A stretch of DNA of 64,000 bases from Prolixibacteraceae bacterium (GTDB taxonomy: Bacteria > Bacteroidota > Bacteroidia > Bacteroidales > Prolixibacteraceae): positions 72,303 to 136,302 of the forward strand of contig WTWZ01000022.1 in the NCBI GenBank assembly GCA_009773765.1. Reading direction: 5' to 3'. Under the pieces are notes generated by a model. That model worked only from the letters and a program-made list of their open reading frames with translations, searched no databases and had not been told where the DNA came from. Positions within the stretch are counted from its first letter, which is position 1. Every line of letters starts with the position of its first letter. Of this stretch, positions 44,578 to 51,951 are shown in pieces. The position numbers were made by a program, and so were the translations under genes.

Positions 44578-44760
44578 TCAAAAATCTATTTGAATTCCGG
44601 TGGTTATGGTACGGGGCAATGGATAAGTTCCGCTGTCATTTCCCGGGTTTAACGGTTCGCTTACCGTTGGGGGTTCCTGTCCGCGGCCTGTATATTTTGT
44701 AAAGGTAGTTGCTCGTCAGCAGGGCCAATTTCCTTTTCAGTCTGATGACCTAATTTAAGC
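44578..44760 (-). pseudogene. SusC-type transporter C-terminal remnant
   Basis: On the minus strand LALLTSNYLYKIY, then after a one-base shift GRGQEPPTVSEPLNPGNDSG and TYPLPRTITTGIQIDF, stop. This is the characteristic end of a SusC/RagA TonB-dependent barrel with terminal Phe. It lies upstream of the deleted glycosidase on the same strand, so both are leftovers of one polysaccharide-use locus. Confidence 0.8.
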
Positions 44761-44808
44761 GTTATTTCCCTTACAAAAAAGTGCTATTTTTGATCACATA
44801 GCCAACAA

Positions 44809-44833
44809 AAAAGCTGCCCTTCAGACAGCTTTT
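44809..44833 (-). terminator. Terminator of mscL
   Basis: Stem AAAAGCTG / CAGCTTTT with a 9-base loop, followed on the minus strand by TTTTTTG, 19 bases after the mscL stop. Confidence 0.8.
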
Positions 44834-44851
44834 CTCATGGTTCACAGTGTT

Positions 44852-45280
44852 TTATTTCGTTTTTAAGATGTCCCTGATTTCAGTCAGCAATAGTTCTTCT
44901 TTTGTTGGAGCTGGCGGTACAAGGGGTGGTGCCGGAGCTTCAGTTTCCTTCTTTTTCAGGCTGTTCATTGCCTTAATCATCATAAAAATAGCCATGGCAA
45001 TAATTAGAAAATCGACTGTAACCTGAATGAAATTTCCATAATTAATAGAAACCGCTGCCGTTGTAACCGCACCAGCGGCATCCAATACAGGTCCTTTAAG
45101 AACAATTTTCAAGTCTGTAAAGGACACCCCGCCCAAAAGCAGGCCTATCGGCGGCATAATTACATCGGAAACAACCGAACTAATTATTTTTCCAAAAGCG
45201 CCCCCAATGATTATGCCCACTGCCATGTCGACAACGTTTCCCCGCATGGCAAATGCCTTAAATTCTTTTACAATACTCAT
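44852..45280 (-). CDS. mscL: Large-conductance mechanosensitive channel
   Basis: 142 residues. The start [20 protein letters not shown] and the first membrane helix [25 protein letters not shown] are the MscL signature. The second helix is [20 protein letters not shown], and the cytoplasmic helical bundle ends [13 protein letters not shown]. It opens under membrane tension to release solutes during hypo-osmotic shock. Monocistronic, with a terminator directly downstream. Confidence 0.97.
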   Translation of the reverse strand: MSIVKEFKAFAMRGNVVDMAVGIIIGGAFGKIISSVVSDVIMPPIGLLLGGVSFTDLKIVLKGPVLDAAGAVTTAAVSINYGNFIQVTVDFLIIAMAIFMMIKAMNSLKKKETEAPAPPLVPPAPTKEELLLTEIRDILKTK

Positions 45281-45356
45281 GATTTTGATTTTTTAAGTTA
45301 AATTTTAATGCATGAAAGTTAATTTATTTTTATTATATAAAACCTGCGGAGAAACA

Positions 45357-45397
45357 AAAAAAGCCGCTAAATAGAAAAATTCAACGGCCTTTTTATT
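45357..45397 (-). terminator. Imperfect hairpin after the DUF2807 gene
   Basis: On the minus strand AAAAAGGCCG pairs with CGGCTTTTTTT across a ~18-base loop, with one bulge, 18 bases beyond the DUF2807 stop. Confidence 0.55.
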
Positions 45398-45414
45398 CTT
45401 ATAAATCTCTTTTA

Positions 45415-46116
45415 TTATCTTTCTTTCACACTTCCTGAGCCGGAAACTGATGAATCGATTGCCGGATTGCCGCTGTAATATACATTGCCCGAACCTGAAA
45501 TACGCGCTTTTATTCCGCCATTTGAAAAAACATGGCAACTACCTGATCCCGATGTTTGTACATTTATATTTTCAGCTTCGAACCCTTTTGCGTCAACATT
45601 GCCTGACCCGGAAATGCGTGCCGAAAATTCAGTGGCAACACCACCGTCTTTTAAAATAATGTCACCTGAACCTGAAACATTTGCCGTCACTTTTTCAGCG
45701 GCCAGCTTTTCAATTTTAATGTTCCCGCTCCCGCTGACCAATAAATCCAAAATTCGCGAATTTATTTTATCCGAAAGAATGTCGCCCGAACCCGTTACAG
45801 ATAAAGCGTCTATTTCAGGCACTGCGATGTAAATATCAATTTTACCGGGATTCCATCGTTTAAAAACTTTATTAATAGGAAACCTGATGCTGAGTGTCCG
45901 ATCCTTAACTTCAGTAATTATTTTCTCCAAAGTTTCCTGATCAGCTACAATTCTTACGCTTTGTTTTGAATCCTGAAGAACATAAACATTGGCTGAAATT
46001 TGCAATGAAATTTTGGAGAAAGGAGATACATCCCTTACTTCTTCCTTTGCCCAAACCTGGCTTGAAAGAAAGAAAAGCAACATTAAAATGGTGAAGAAAG
46101 AAATTCTGTTTTTCAT
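45415..46116 (-). CDS. DUF2807 (GIN-domain) secreted beta-helix protein
   Basis: 233 residues with a signal peptide (cleavage after SQVWA). The mature part is the head GIN domain: ISLQISANVYVLQDSKQSVR and repeated SGSG turns (TGSGDI, SGSGNI, SGSGDI, SGSGNV, SGSGSC, SGSGNV, SGSGSV), spaced ~20 residues apart, that build a right-handed beta-helix. No lipobox. Common in Bacteroidota envelopes; precise function unknown, though it has been called a putative autotransporter adhesin. Upstream of it, rimM lies on the same strand ~118 bases away. Confidence 0.88.
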   Translation of the reverse strand: MKNRISFFTILMLLFFLSSQVWAKEEVRDVSPFSKISLQISANVYVLQDSKQSVRIVADQETLEKIITEVKDRTLSIRFPINKVFKRWNPGKIDIYIAVPEIDALSVTGSGDILSDKINSRILDLLVSGSGNIKIEKLAAEKVTANVSGSGDIILKDGGVATEFSARISGSGNVDAKGFEAENINVQTSGSGSCHVFSNGGIKARISGSGNVYYSGNPAIDSSVSGSGSVKER

Positions 46117-46233
46117 TTTTTGATTTTAAATGTTTCAAATTTATTTAACCCACTGACAATTTTGTTGAGTGCTTCTTAAGGACGGATAAAAACTGATTAA
46201 GTTGCACAGGGAAAAGAAAAACCGAAAAAAAAA

Positions 46234-46776
46234 TTAACCTTCATCTGATTCTTCAATTAAACCTTCGGGCAATTTCAGTTTAAGGGTTCTTTTTTTTCTG
46301 TCGGTTTCGATTAAAAAATCCTCATTAAACGGTACAAGCAGTTCTTTATTTTTGTAGTGTACTGTTAAAACTATATTCCCCGAATAGTTGTCCACCTGTT
46401 CTATAATCCCTATTTCTCCGCGTGTTTCATCAATAAGCAAATAATTTACCAGGTACGTTTCAAAGGTTTCAACGGGCATTTCAATAATCTCATTTTTAAA
46501 CAGAAATACAGAACTGCCAACCATTCGTTTGGCGTATTTTTCAGAGTCAACTCCGACGAATGTTAAAATTGCCGAGTTTTCAGTTTTAAACAAAAAACCA
46601 TCTTCCATAATAAAAAATGGTACTAGTAATCCTTCGAGTTCAACAAAAAAACGGTCAGCATTTTCAACTGAATATTCAAATTGTGGTTCAAATTCGAGAA
46701 CAAGTTCTCCAAATACCCCGTGTGTTTTTTTAAAGAAGCCAACTTTGCCGCAATCAGCTATTGGAATTGTTTCCAT
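46234..46776 (-). CDS. rimM: Ribosome maturation factor RimM
   Basis: About 180 residues from ATG 46776 (METIPIADCGKVGFFKKTHG). An N-terminal beta-barrel RimM domain (~5-90) is followed by a PRC-barrel (NYLLIDETRGEIGIIEQVDN through VPFNEDFLIETD). It assists late 30S subunit assembly by binding S19 and 16S rRNA processing intermediates. A start 33 bases earlier (MRRCYFTIFATM) would overlap the promoter and is rejected. The TATCTTTG box lies only 5 bases before the chosen ATG, so the message may be leaderless. It follows metK on the same strand. Confidence 0.88.
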   Translation of the reverse strand: METIPIADCGKVGFFKKTHGVFGELVLEFEPQFEYSVENADRFFVELEGLLVPFFIMEDGFLFKTENSAILTFVGVDSEKYAKRMVGSSVFLFKNEIIEMPVETFETYLVNYLLIDETRGEIGIIEQVDNYSGNIVLTVHYKNKELLVPFNEDFLIETDRKKRTLKLKLPEGLIEESDEG

Positions 46777-46781
46777 AGTTG

Positions 46782-46789
46782 CAAAGATA
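46782..46789 (-). promoter_or_regulatory. -7 element of rimM
   Basis: Minus-strand TATCTTTG, perfect TAnnTTTG, followed by CAACT and the ATG. A TTTG lies 17 bases upstream. Transcription would start at or within a few bases of the start codon. Confidence 0.65.
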
Positions 46790-46812
46790 GTGAAATAGCA
46801 TCTTCTCAAAAG

Positions 46813-48102
46813 TTAAATTCCGAATGCTTTTTTTACTTCTTCAATGTAATCGAGTTTTTCCCAGGTAAACAATTCAACTTCTTTTGTAACGGTTGGAAAA
46901 TAGGGGGACACAAAAGTTTTTACCACTTTTTGGGGTTTGCGGCCCATGTGGCCATAAGCTGCAGTTTCTTCGTAAATTGGGTTGCGCAGTTTTAACCTTT
47001 CTTCAATTGCTTTTGGCCGCATGTCGAAAATCTGGCCAACAATTTCCGCAACTTTGCTGTCGGGCATATTAACTTTCGATTTTCCGTAAGTATTTACAAA
47101 GATATTCATCGGTTTTGCAACTCCAATTGCGTAAGAAACCTGTACCAGAATTTCGTCGGCAACACCTGCGGCAACAAGGTTTTTGGCAATGTGGCGTGCT
47201 GCATAAGCGGCCGAGCGGTCAACTTTCGACGGGTCTTTGCCCGAGAATGCGCCGCCACCATGGGCGCCTTTTCCTCCGTAGGTATCCACAATAATTTTCC
47301 GGCCGGTTAAACCTGTGTCTCCGTGTGGTCCTCCAATAACAAATTTTCCGGTTGGGTTTACGTGGTAAATAATGTTGGTGCCGAAAAGCGCTTTTACGCG
47401 ATCAGGTAGTGTTGTCAGCACTCTCGGAACAAGGATGTTGATGACATCTTCCTTGATTTTTGCCAGCATTACTTCATCGGCTTTCAACTGAGCATCAACC
47501 GAGTTGTTCTCTGGTTTGGCAAAATCGTCGTGCTGAGTAGAAACTACAATCGTATCAACCCGGGTTGGAACACCTTCTTCGCTGTATTCGATGGTAACCT
47601 GCGATTTTGAATCGGGGCGGAGGTAAGTCATAACTTTACCTTCGCGGCGGATAGCTGCCAGTTCGAGCAGCAATTTGTGCGAAAGTTCCAAAGAAAGCGG
47701 CATGAAGTTGTCGGTTTCGCGGCAGGCATAGCCAAACATCATCCCCTGGTCGCCGGCGCCCTGGTTCATCGGGTCTTCGCGCACAACACCGCGGTTAATG
47801 TCAGGGCTTTGTTCGTGAATGGCCGAAAACACACCGCACGAATCGCCATCGAAACGATATTCGGCTTTTGTGTAACCAATGCGGTTGATAACTTCGCGTG
47901 CAACGTCCTGCACATCGATGTAAGTTTCGGTTTTAATTTCGCCGGCCAAAACTACTTGTCCGGTGGTAACCAAAGTTTCGCAGGCAACTTTCGAGTTGGG
48001 GTCGAAAGCAAGAATTTTGTCCAGAATTGCATCTGAAATCTGGTCGGCAACTTTATCGGGGTGTCCCTCCGAAACCGACTCACTTGTAAATAAATAACTC
48101 AT
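46813..48102 (-). CDS. metK: S-adenosylmethionine synthetase
   Basis: 429 residues. Signatures: [20 protein letters not shown] (~5-24), ATP-binding QSPDINRGV (~114-122), [12 protein letters not shown] (~131-142), and the phosphate loop [20 protein letters not shown] (~282-301). The reaction joins methionine and ATP to form SAM with loss of triphosphate. A SAM-II-like riboswitch and a perfect -7 box lie upstream, so SAM probably represses its own synthesis. Confidence 0.97.
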   Translation of the reverse strand: MSYLFTSESVSEGHPDKVADQISDAILDKILAFDPNSKVACETLVTTGQVVLAGEIKTETYIDVQDVAREVINRIGYTKAEYRFDGDSCGVFSAIHEQSPDINRGVVREDPMNQGAGDQGMMFGYACRETDNFMPLSLELSHKLLLELAAIRREGKVMTYLRPDSKSQVTIEYSEEGVPTRVDTIVVSTQHDDFAKPENNSVDAQLKADEVMLAKIKEDVINILVPRVLTTLPDRVKALFGTNIIYHVNPTGKFVIGGPHGDTGLTGRKIIVDTYGGKGAHGGGAFSGKDPSKVDRSAAYAARHIAKNLVAAGVADEILVQVSYAIGVAKPMNIFVNTYGKSKVNMPDSKVAEIVGQIFDMRPKAIEERLKLRNPIYEETAAYGHMGRKPQKVVKTFVSPYFPTVTKEVELFTWEKLDYIEEVKKAFGI

Positions 48103-48189
48103 AATCCCTTAATTTTTTGCTGATCGAATTCAGCGCGTTAAACATTAAAAATAAAACTGCGGGATGTTCGATTGATATTGAAAAACTCG

Positions 48190-48243
48190 ATTGTTTTAGC
48201 GTTTTTTCATGTGGTTGCAATCAATCTCAAATCTTTCCACGTA
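48190..48243 (-). ncRNA. SAM-II-like riboswitch upstream of metK
   Basis: The minus-strand leader has, in order, a P1 strand CGUGG, GAUUUGA (rc of 48226-48232), GAUUGCA (containing the invariant AUUGCA, rc of 48215-48220), the pairing CCAC, an A-rich run, and GCUAAA (rc of 48194-48199). This is the ordered set of landmarks of the SAM-II aptamer, known mainly in Alphaproteobacteria and reported in other groups. The predicted transcription start, just after the -7 box, falls at the aptamer's first bases. GCUAAA lies about 90 bases before the metK start, farther than in classical examples. Confidence 0.72.
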
Positions 48244-48249
48244 GTAGGT

Positions 48250-48257
48250 GCAAATGT
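48250..48257 (-). promoter_or_regulatory. -7 element of metK
   Basis: Minus-strand TACATTTG, a perfect TAnnTTTG. The start of transcription predicted 5-7 bases downstream coincides with the 5' end of the riboswitch. Confidence 0.72.
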
Positions 48258-48298
48258 AATATTCTTATCCTGAATAAAAAAAGAGTTTTTTGAATTAT

Positions 48299-49210
48299 TT
48301 ATATTTTCTGTGTTAACTCATGAAAAACATTCTCCAGATTCTGCTGCTTTTCGTGAAGTGTTAGTAGCGTTAAACTGTTCCCGACAGCAAACTTAAAAAT
48401 AGCCGGTCGGATATCCTGACCTCCATTTGATTCAATTTCCCATATATTTCGGTTCTGAACGGCGCTTTTAACACCTTCAACAGCCATCAAACTATCCAAT
48501 TTTACCGGTGCCGAAAATTCAGCAATAACAACCTGGTTGCGGTTCAGCTTTCCGGCTTTTATTTCATTAATTCCGCCATCGGCCACGATTTTACCGCGGT
48601 TAATTATAATTACCCGGTTGCAAACTGCTTCCACTTCCTGCATAATGTGCGATGAAAGCATTACAGTTTTTTCGCGGCTGATTTCGCGGATTAAATGCCT
48701 GATTTCCTCCAATTGATTGGGATCGAGCCCGGTTGTAGGTTCATCTAAAATCAGAACAGAGGGATCGTGTATGAGTGCCTGGGCCAGCCCAACCCGCTGC
48801 CGGTAACCTTTTGAAAGAGAACCTATTTTTTTGTGCTGTTCTTCGCCCAGGCCGGTCAGTTCAACCATTTCGGCAACACGCTGTTTTGTGTTTTTCAGTT
48901 TATAGAATCCTGCGGTAATTTCAAGAAACTCTTTCACATACAAGTCGGTATAAAGCGGATTGTGTTCGGGCAGGTAACCAATATTTTTCCTGATTTCGAG
49001 GTTTTTCGACTCAACTTTTTGTCCGTTTACAGCCACTTCTCCCTCATCTGGGGCCAGAAAACAAGTGATAATTTTCATCAGTGTGGATTTTCCTGCGCCG
49101 TTAGGGCCCAGAAAACCGGCTAATTCGCCTTTTTTTATCGAAAAACTAACCTCGTCAAGGGCTTTTTGCTTTCCAAATAATTTTGTTATTTGCCTAATTT
49201 CTATACTCAT
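48299..49210 (-). CDS. gldA: Gliding-motility ABC transporter ATP-binding protein GldA
   Basis: 303 residues. Walker A GPNGAGKST (~34-42), Q-loop YLPEHNP, signature LSKGYRQRVGLAQAL (~133-147), Walker B VLILDEPTTGLDP. The C-terminal ~90 residues (IAEFSAPVKLDSL...) are typical of GldA rather than general CcmA-type ATPases. GldA works with GldF and GldG in gliding bacteria. The partner permeases are not in the window, so the name is by similarity and gliding cannot be inferred. Divergent from ispG. Confidence 0.82.
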   Translation of the reverse strand: MSIEIRQITKLFGKQKALDEVSFSIKKGELAGFLGPNGAGKSTLMKIITCFLAPDEGEVAVNGQKVESKNLEIRKNIGYLPEHNPLYTDLYVKEFLEITAGFYKLKNTKQRVAEMVELTGLGEEQHKKIGSLSKGYRQRVGLAQALIHDPSVLILDEPTTGLDPNQLEEIRHLIREISREKTVMLSSHIMQEVEAVCNRVIIINRGKIVADGGINEIKAGKLNRNQVVIAEFSAPVKLDSLMAVEGVKSAVQNRNIWEIESNGGQDIRPAIFKFAVGNSLTLLTLHEKQQNLENVFHELTQKI

Positions 49211-49227
49211 ACTTTTACAATCGTAAA

Positions 49228-49274
49228 CAAAAATAAACGATTCTTTTTATTTTGTCAGCATTAAACTAAATTTG
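49228..49274. promoter_or_regulatory. Divergent gldA / ispG promoters
   Basis: Minus-strand TATTTTTG (49228-49235) points to gldA, and plus-strand TAAATTTG (49267-49274) points to ispG. Both fit TAnnTTTG and sit 18-27 bases before their start codons. Confidence 0.65.
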
Positions 49275-49301
49275 CACTTTTAGCTAAAGAGAGTAACCAG
49301 A

Positions 49302-51158
49302 ATGAAAGATCGTCATTTCAACTATATAAGAGATTTAACCCGTTACGAACGTCAAAAAACATGGGAGGTAAAAATTGGTGGCTTGCCTGTAGGCGGCGAT
49401 AACCCAATCAGGATTCAAACCATGACCGATACCGATTCGGCAGATACGGAAGCAACTGTTGACCAGTTGGTTAAGATAATAAAAGCCGGGGCCGACTATG
49501 TAAGGGTAACCGTGAAAAGCACCACCGATGCAGAAAATCTTAAAAATATAAAATCTGAATTGTTAGCACGCGGATTTGAAACCCCACTCATTGCCGATAT
49601 TCATTTTAACCCGAAACTGGCGGAAATTGCTGCAAAAAATATTTCCAAAGTCAGAATAAACCCCGGGAATTTTTATGACAAGCGTGCACAATTTAAAAAT
49701 AAAGTTTATACCGACGAAGAGTACAAACAAGAACTCAGTAAAATTGAAGAGCAGTTTATTCCTTTCCTCGAATTGCTTAAAAGCACCAATGCTGCCCTGA
49801 GAATAGGGGCCAATCATGGCTCGCTTTCCGACCGTGTAATGAGCCGGTACGGAAACACACCCTCCGGTATTGTCGAATCGGTTTTGGAGTTTCTCCGCAT
49901 TTGTAAGAAAGAAGGATTTAACGATGTGGTGGTTTCCATTAAATCAAGCAATACCCGTGTAATGGCTTATTCCGTGAGGCTTCTGAATTTCAAAATGCGC
50001 CTGGAAGACATGAAATATCCAATTCATTTGGGTGTTACCGAAGCCGGAGAAGGAGAAGATGGAAGGATAAAATCGGCGGTGGGAATCGGGGCCTTACTTG
50101 CCGACGGGATTGGAGACACAATCAGGGTTTCGTTAACCGAAAATCCGATTAAAGAGATTCCGGTGGCCAAAAAACTGGTCAGTCATTTTCAAAGCTACGA
50201 AAACCATCAGCCCATTACAGCGCCTATGATTGCCCAGGCTAACCCGTTTGAGTACGAAAGACGTTCCACCCGTCCGGTTTTAAATATGGGCGACAAGCAA
50301 CTGCCGGTTGTAATTGCAGATTTAGGCGACAGAAGTTTAAGCGAAATGATTCCAATCCGCGGAAAATTAATACCAGATTATTTTCTGTCGGGCAATAAAA
50401 TTATGGACATCAAAGGTGAAAGTTTCCCGGTGATTTCGCTTGAAGAATACCTGTTTGAAAGCACGCGCTGGGGAAGGATGAAATTTATACGCACCAATAA
50501 AATGGAATTCGACCGTTTTATGGACATGCATCCCGAAATTATTACCAAACTCAAACAAACCCGGAAAACGGTATTGATGCTCGAAAGTTTTAACAGGAAC
50601 CCGCTGGCTGAATTAAGGGCATTTTTTATGGCACTGGAAACTCACATCTGGAAGGTTCCGGTGATTGTTTACCGAAAATACAACGAAAGCGAAATTGAAG
50701 ATTTACAGATAAAAGCGGCAGCCGATTTGGGCGGCCTGTTTATTGATGGTTATGGCGATGGAATTTGTTTATCGAACGAAAACGAGAATATAACTTTTAC
50801 CGAATTAAAAGACCTTAGTTTTGGAATTTTGCAGGCCAGCCGTATGCGAATGTCTAAAACCGATTTTATTTCGTGCCCCGGATGTGGACGCACGCTCTTT
50901 AACCTGCAGGAAACCACACGAAAGGTAAAAGCCCATTTTAAACATCTCGACCACCTGAAAATAGGTATCATGGGATGCGTGGTTAACGGGCCGGGAGAAA
51001 TGGGCGACGTTGATTATGGTTTTGTTGGGACCAGTTTAAATAAGGTAAATTTATATAAAGGGCTGCAACCGGTAAAACGCCATATTCCATACGAAAATGC
51101 GGTGGCAGAACTTGAACAGCTTATCCGCGAAAACGGCGACTGGAAAGATCCGGTTTAA
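49302..51158 (+). CDS. ispG: 4-hydroxy-3-methylbut-2-enyl diphosphate synthase (long form)
   Basis: 618 residues, against ~370 in E. coli. The N-terminal TIM barrel (VGGDNPIRIQTMTDTDSADT, VRVTVKS, PLIADIHFNPKLA, RINPGNF) and the C-terminal 4Fe-4S domain are intact, with Cys ligands in SCPGCGRTLF and MGCVVNGPGEMGD. Between them is the ~250-residue extra domain of the three-domain IspG of Bacteroidota, Chlamydiae and plants. It carries out the ferredoxin/flavodoxin-dependent penultimate step of the MEP isoprenoid pathway. Ends in a short palindrome. Confidence 0.96.
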   Translation: MKDRHFNYIRDLTRYERQKTWEVKIGGLPVGGDNPIRIQTMTDTDSADTEATVDQLVKIIKAGADYVRVTVKSTTDAENLKNIKSELLARGFETPLIADIHFNPKLAEIAAKNISKVRINPGNFYDKRAQFKNKVYTDEEYKQELSKIEEQFIPFLELLKSTNAALRIGANHGSLSDRVMSRYGNTPSGIVESVLEFLRICKKEGFNDVVVSIKSSNTRVMAYSVRLLNFKMRLEDMKYPIHLGVTEAGEGEDGRIKSAVGIGALLADGIGDTIRVSLTENPIKEIPVAKKLVSHFQSYENHQPITAPMIAQANPFEYERRSTRPVLNMGDKQLPVVIADLGDRSLSEMIPIRGKLIPDYFLSGNKIMDIKGESFPVISLEEYLFESTRWGRMKFIRTNKMEFDRFMDMHPEIITKLKQTRKTVLMLESFNRNPLAELRAFFMALETHIWKVPVIVYRKYNESEIEDLQIKAAADLGGLFIDGYGDGICLSNENENITFTELKDLSFGILQASRMRMSKTDFISCPGCGRTLFNLQETTRKVKAHFKHLDHLKIGIMGCVVNGPGEMGDVDYGFVGTSLNKVNLYKGLQPVKRHIPYENAVAELEQLIRENGDWKDPV

Positions 51159-51173
51159 GAAACCCACTTCTTA

Positions 51174-51189
51174 TTCCCCCTAGGGGGAA
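51174..51189. repeat. TTCCCCCTAGGGGGAA palindrome
   Basis: Perfect 16-base palindrome just after ispG, of the C-run/G-run type dispersed in these genomes. The following 51210-51252 has near-repeats of CCAGTATCC. Confidence 0.6.
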
Positions 51190-51268
51190 AAAAGATAAAG
51201 GGCGGAAGCATCTGCATCCTTTCCAGTATCCGGTATTAAGTATCCAGCATCCAAAAAAAACAATATTT

Positions 51269-51850
51269 ATGGCAAAAACATATTGGAAACCCGGAACCTT
51301 AATTTATCCGCTTCCCGCAGTAATGGTTAGTTGCGGCGAAAATCCCGACGGGTATAATATTTTAACTGTTTCGTGGACAGGCACCATTAACAGCGACCCG
51401 CCAATGTGCTATATTTCGGTTCGGCCGGGCCGTCATTCATACGAAATTATAAAACGGACCGGCGAATTTGTAATCAACCTGACAACCGAAAAACTGGCCT
51501 TTGCAACCGATTGGTGCGGATGTAATTCGGGCCGGAAATACAATAAATGGAAAATGATGGACCTCACCCCGGCGGCGGCGAAAATTGTTAAAGCCCCAAT
51601 AATTATGGAATCGCCGGTTAATATTGAATGTAAGGTTAAAGATATTCTGGAACTGGGGTCACATCACATGTTTATTTCCGAAGTAGTTGGCGTTTCGGTT
51701 GACGAAGAGTTTTTAAACGAACAGCAGGCATTCAGTTTTGCAAAGGCCAATCCGTTGGTTTACAGCCATGGGCATTATTATGGAATAGGAAAACGTATCG
51801 GTAAATTTGGCTGGTCGGTTGAAAAGAAAAATACCAGACAAAAAAAATAA
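51269..51850 (+). CDS. Flavin reductase family protein
   Basis: 193 residues of the FMN-binding split-barrel flavoprotein group. Opening PGTLIYPLPAVMVSCGENPD, then PPMCYISVRPGRHSYEIIKR and GEFVINL, the typical FMN/flavin-binding strands. No membrane segment, cytoplasmic. Substrate or partner oxygenase unknown: members reduce flavin with NAD(P)H or act on other ligands. It stands between ispG and dcp on the same strand with ~100-base gaps, so probably its own unit. Confidence 0.88.
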   Translation: MAKTYWKPGTLIYPLPAVMVSCGENPDGYNILTVSWTGTINSDPPMCYISVRPGRHSYEIIKRTGEFVINLTTEKLAFATDWCGCNSGRKYNKWKMMDLTPAAAKIVKAPIIMESPVNIECKVKDILELGSHHMFISEVVGVSVDEEFLNEQQAFSFAKANPLVYSHGHYYGIGKRIGKFGWSVEKKNTRQKK

Positions 51851-51951
51851 GCCAAATTTCCGTTTTCATTTATGAACAATCCTCTCCCAGTTTTGTAATT
51901 GCCGGTTGAACCTGGTTACAGATCCGTCATGTTTAATTCAATCTTGCAAAA

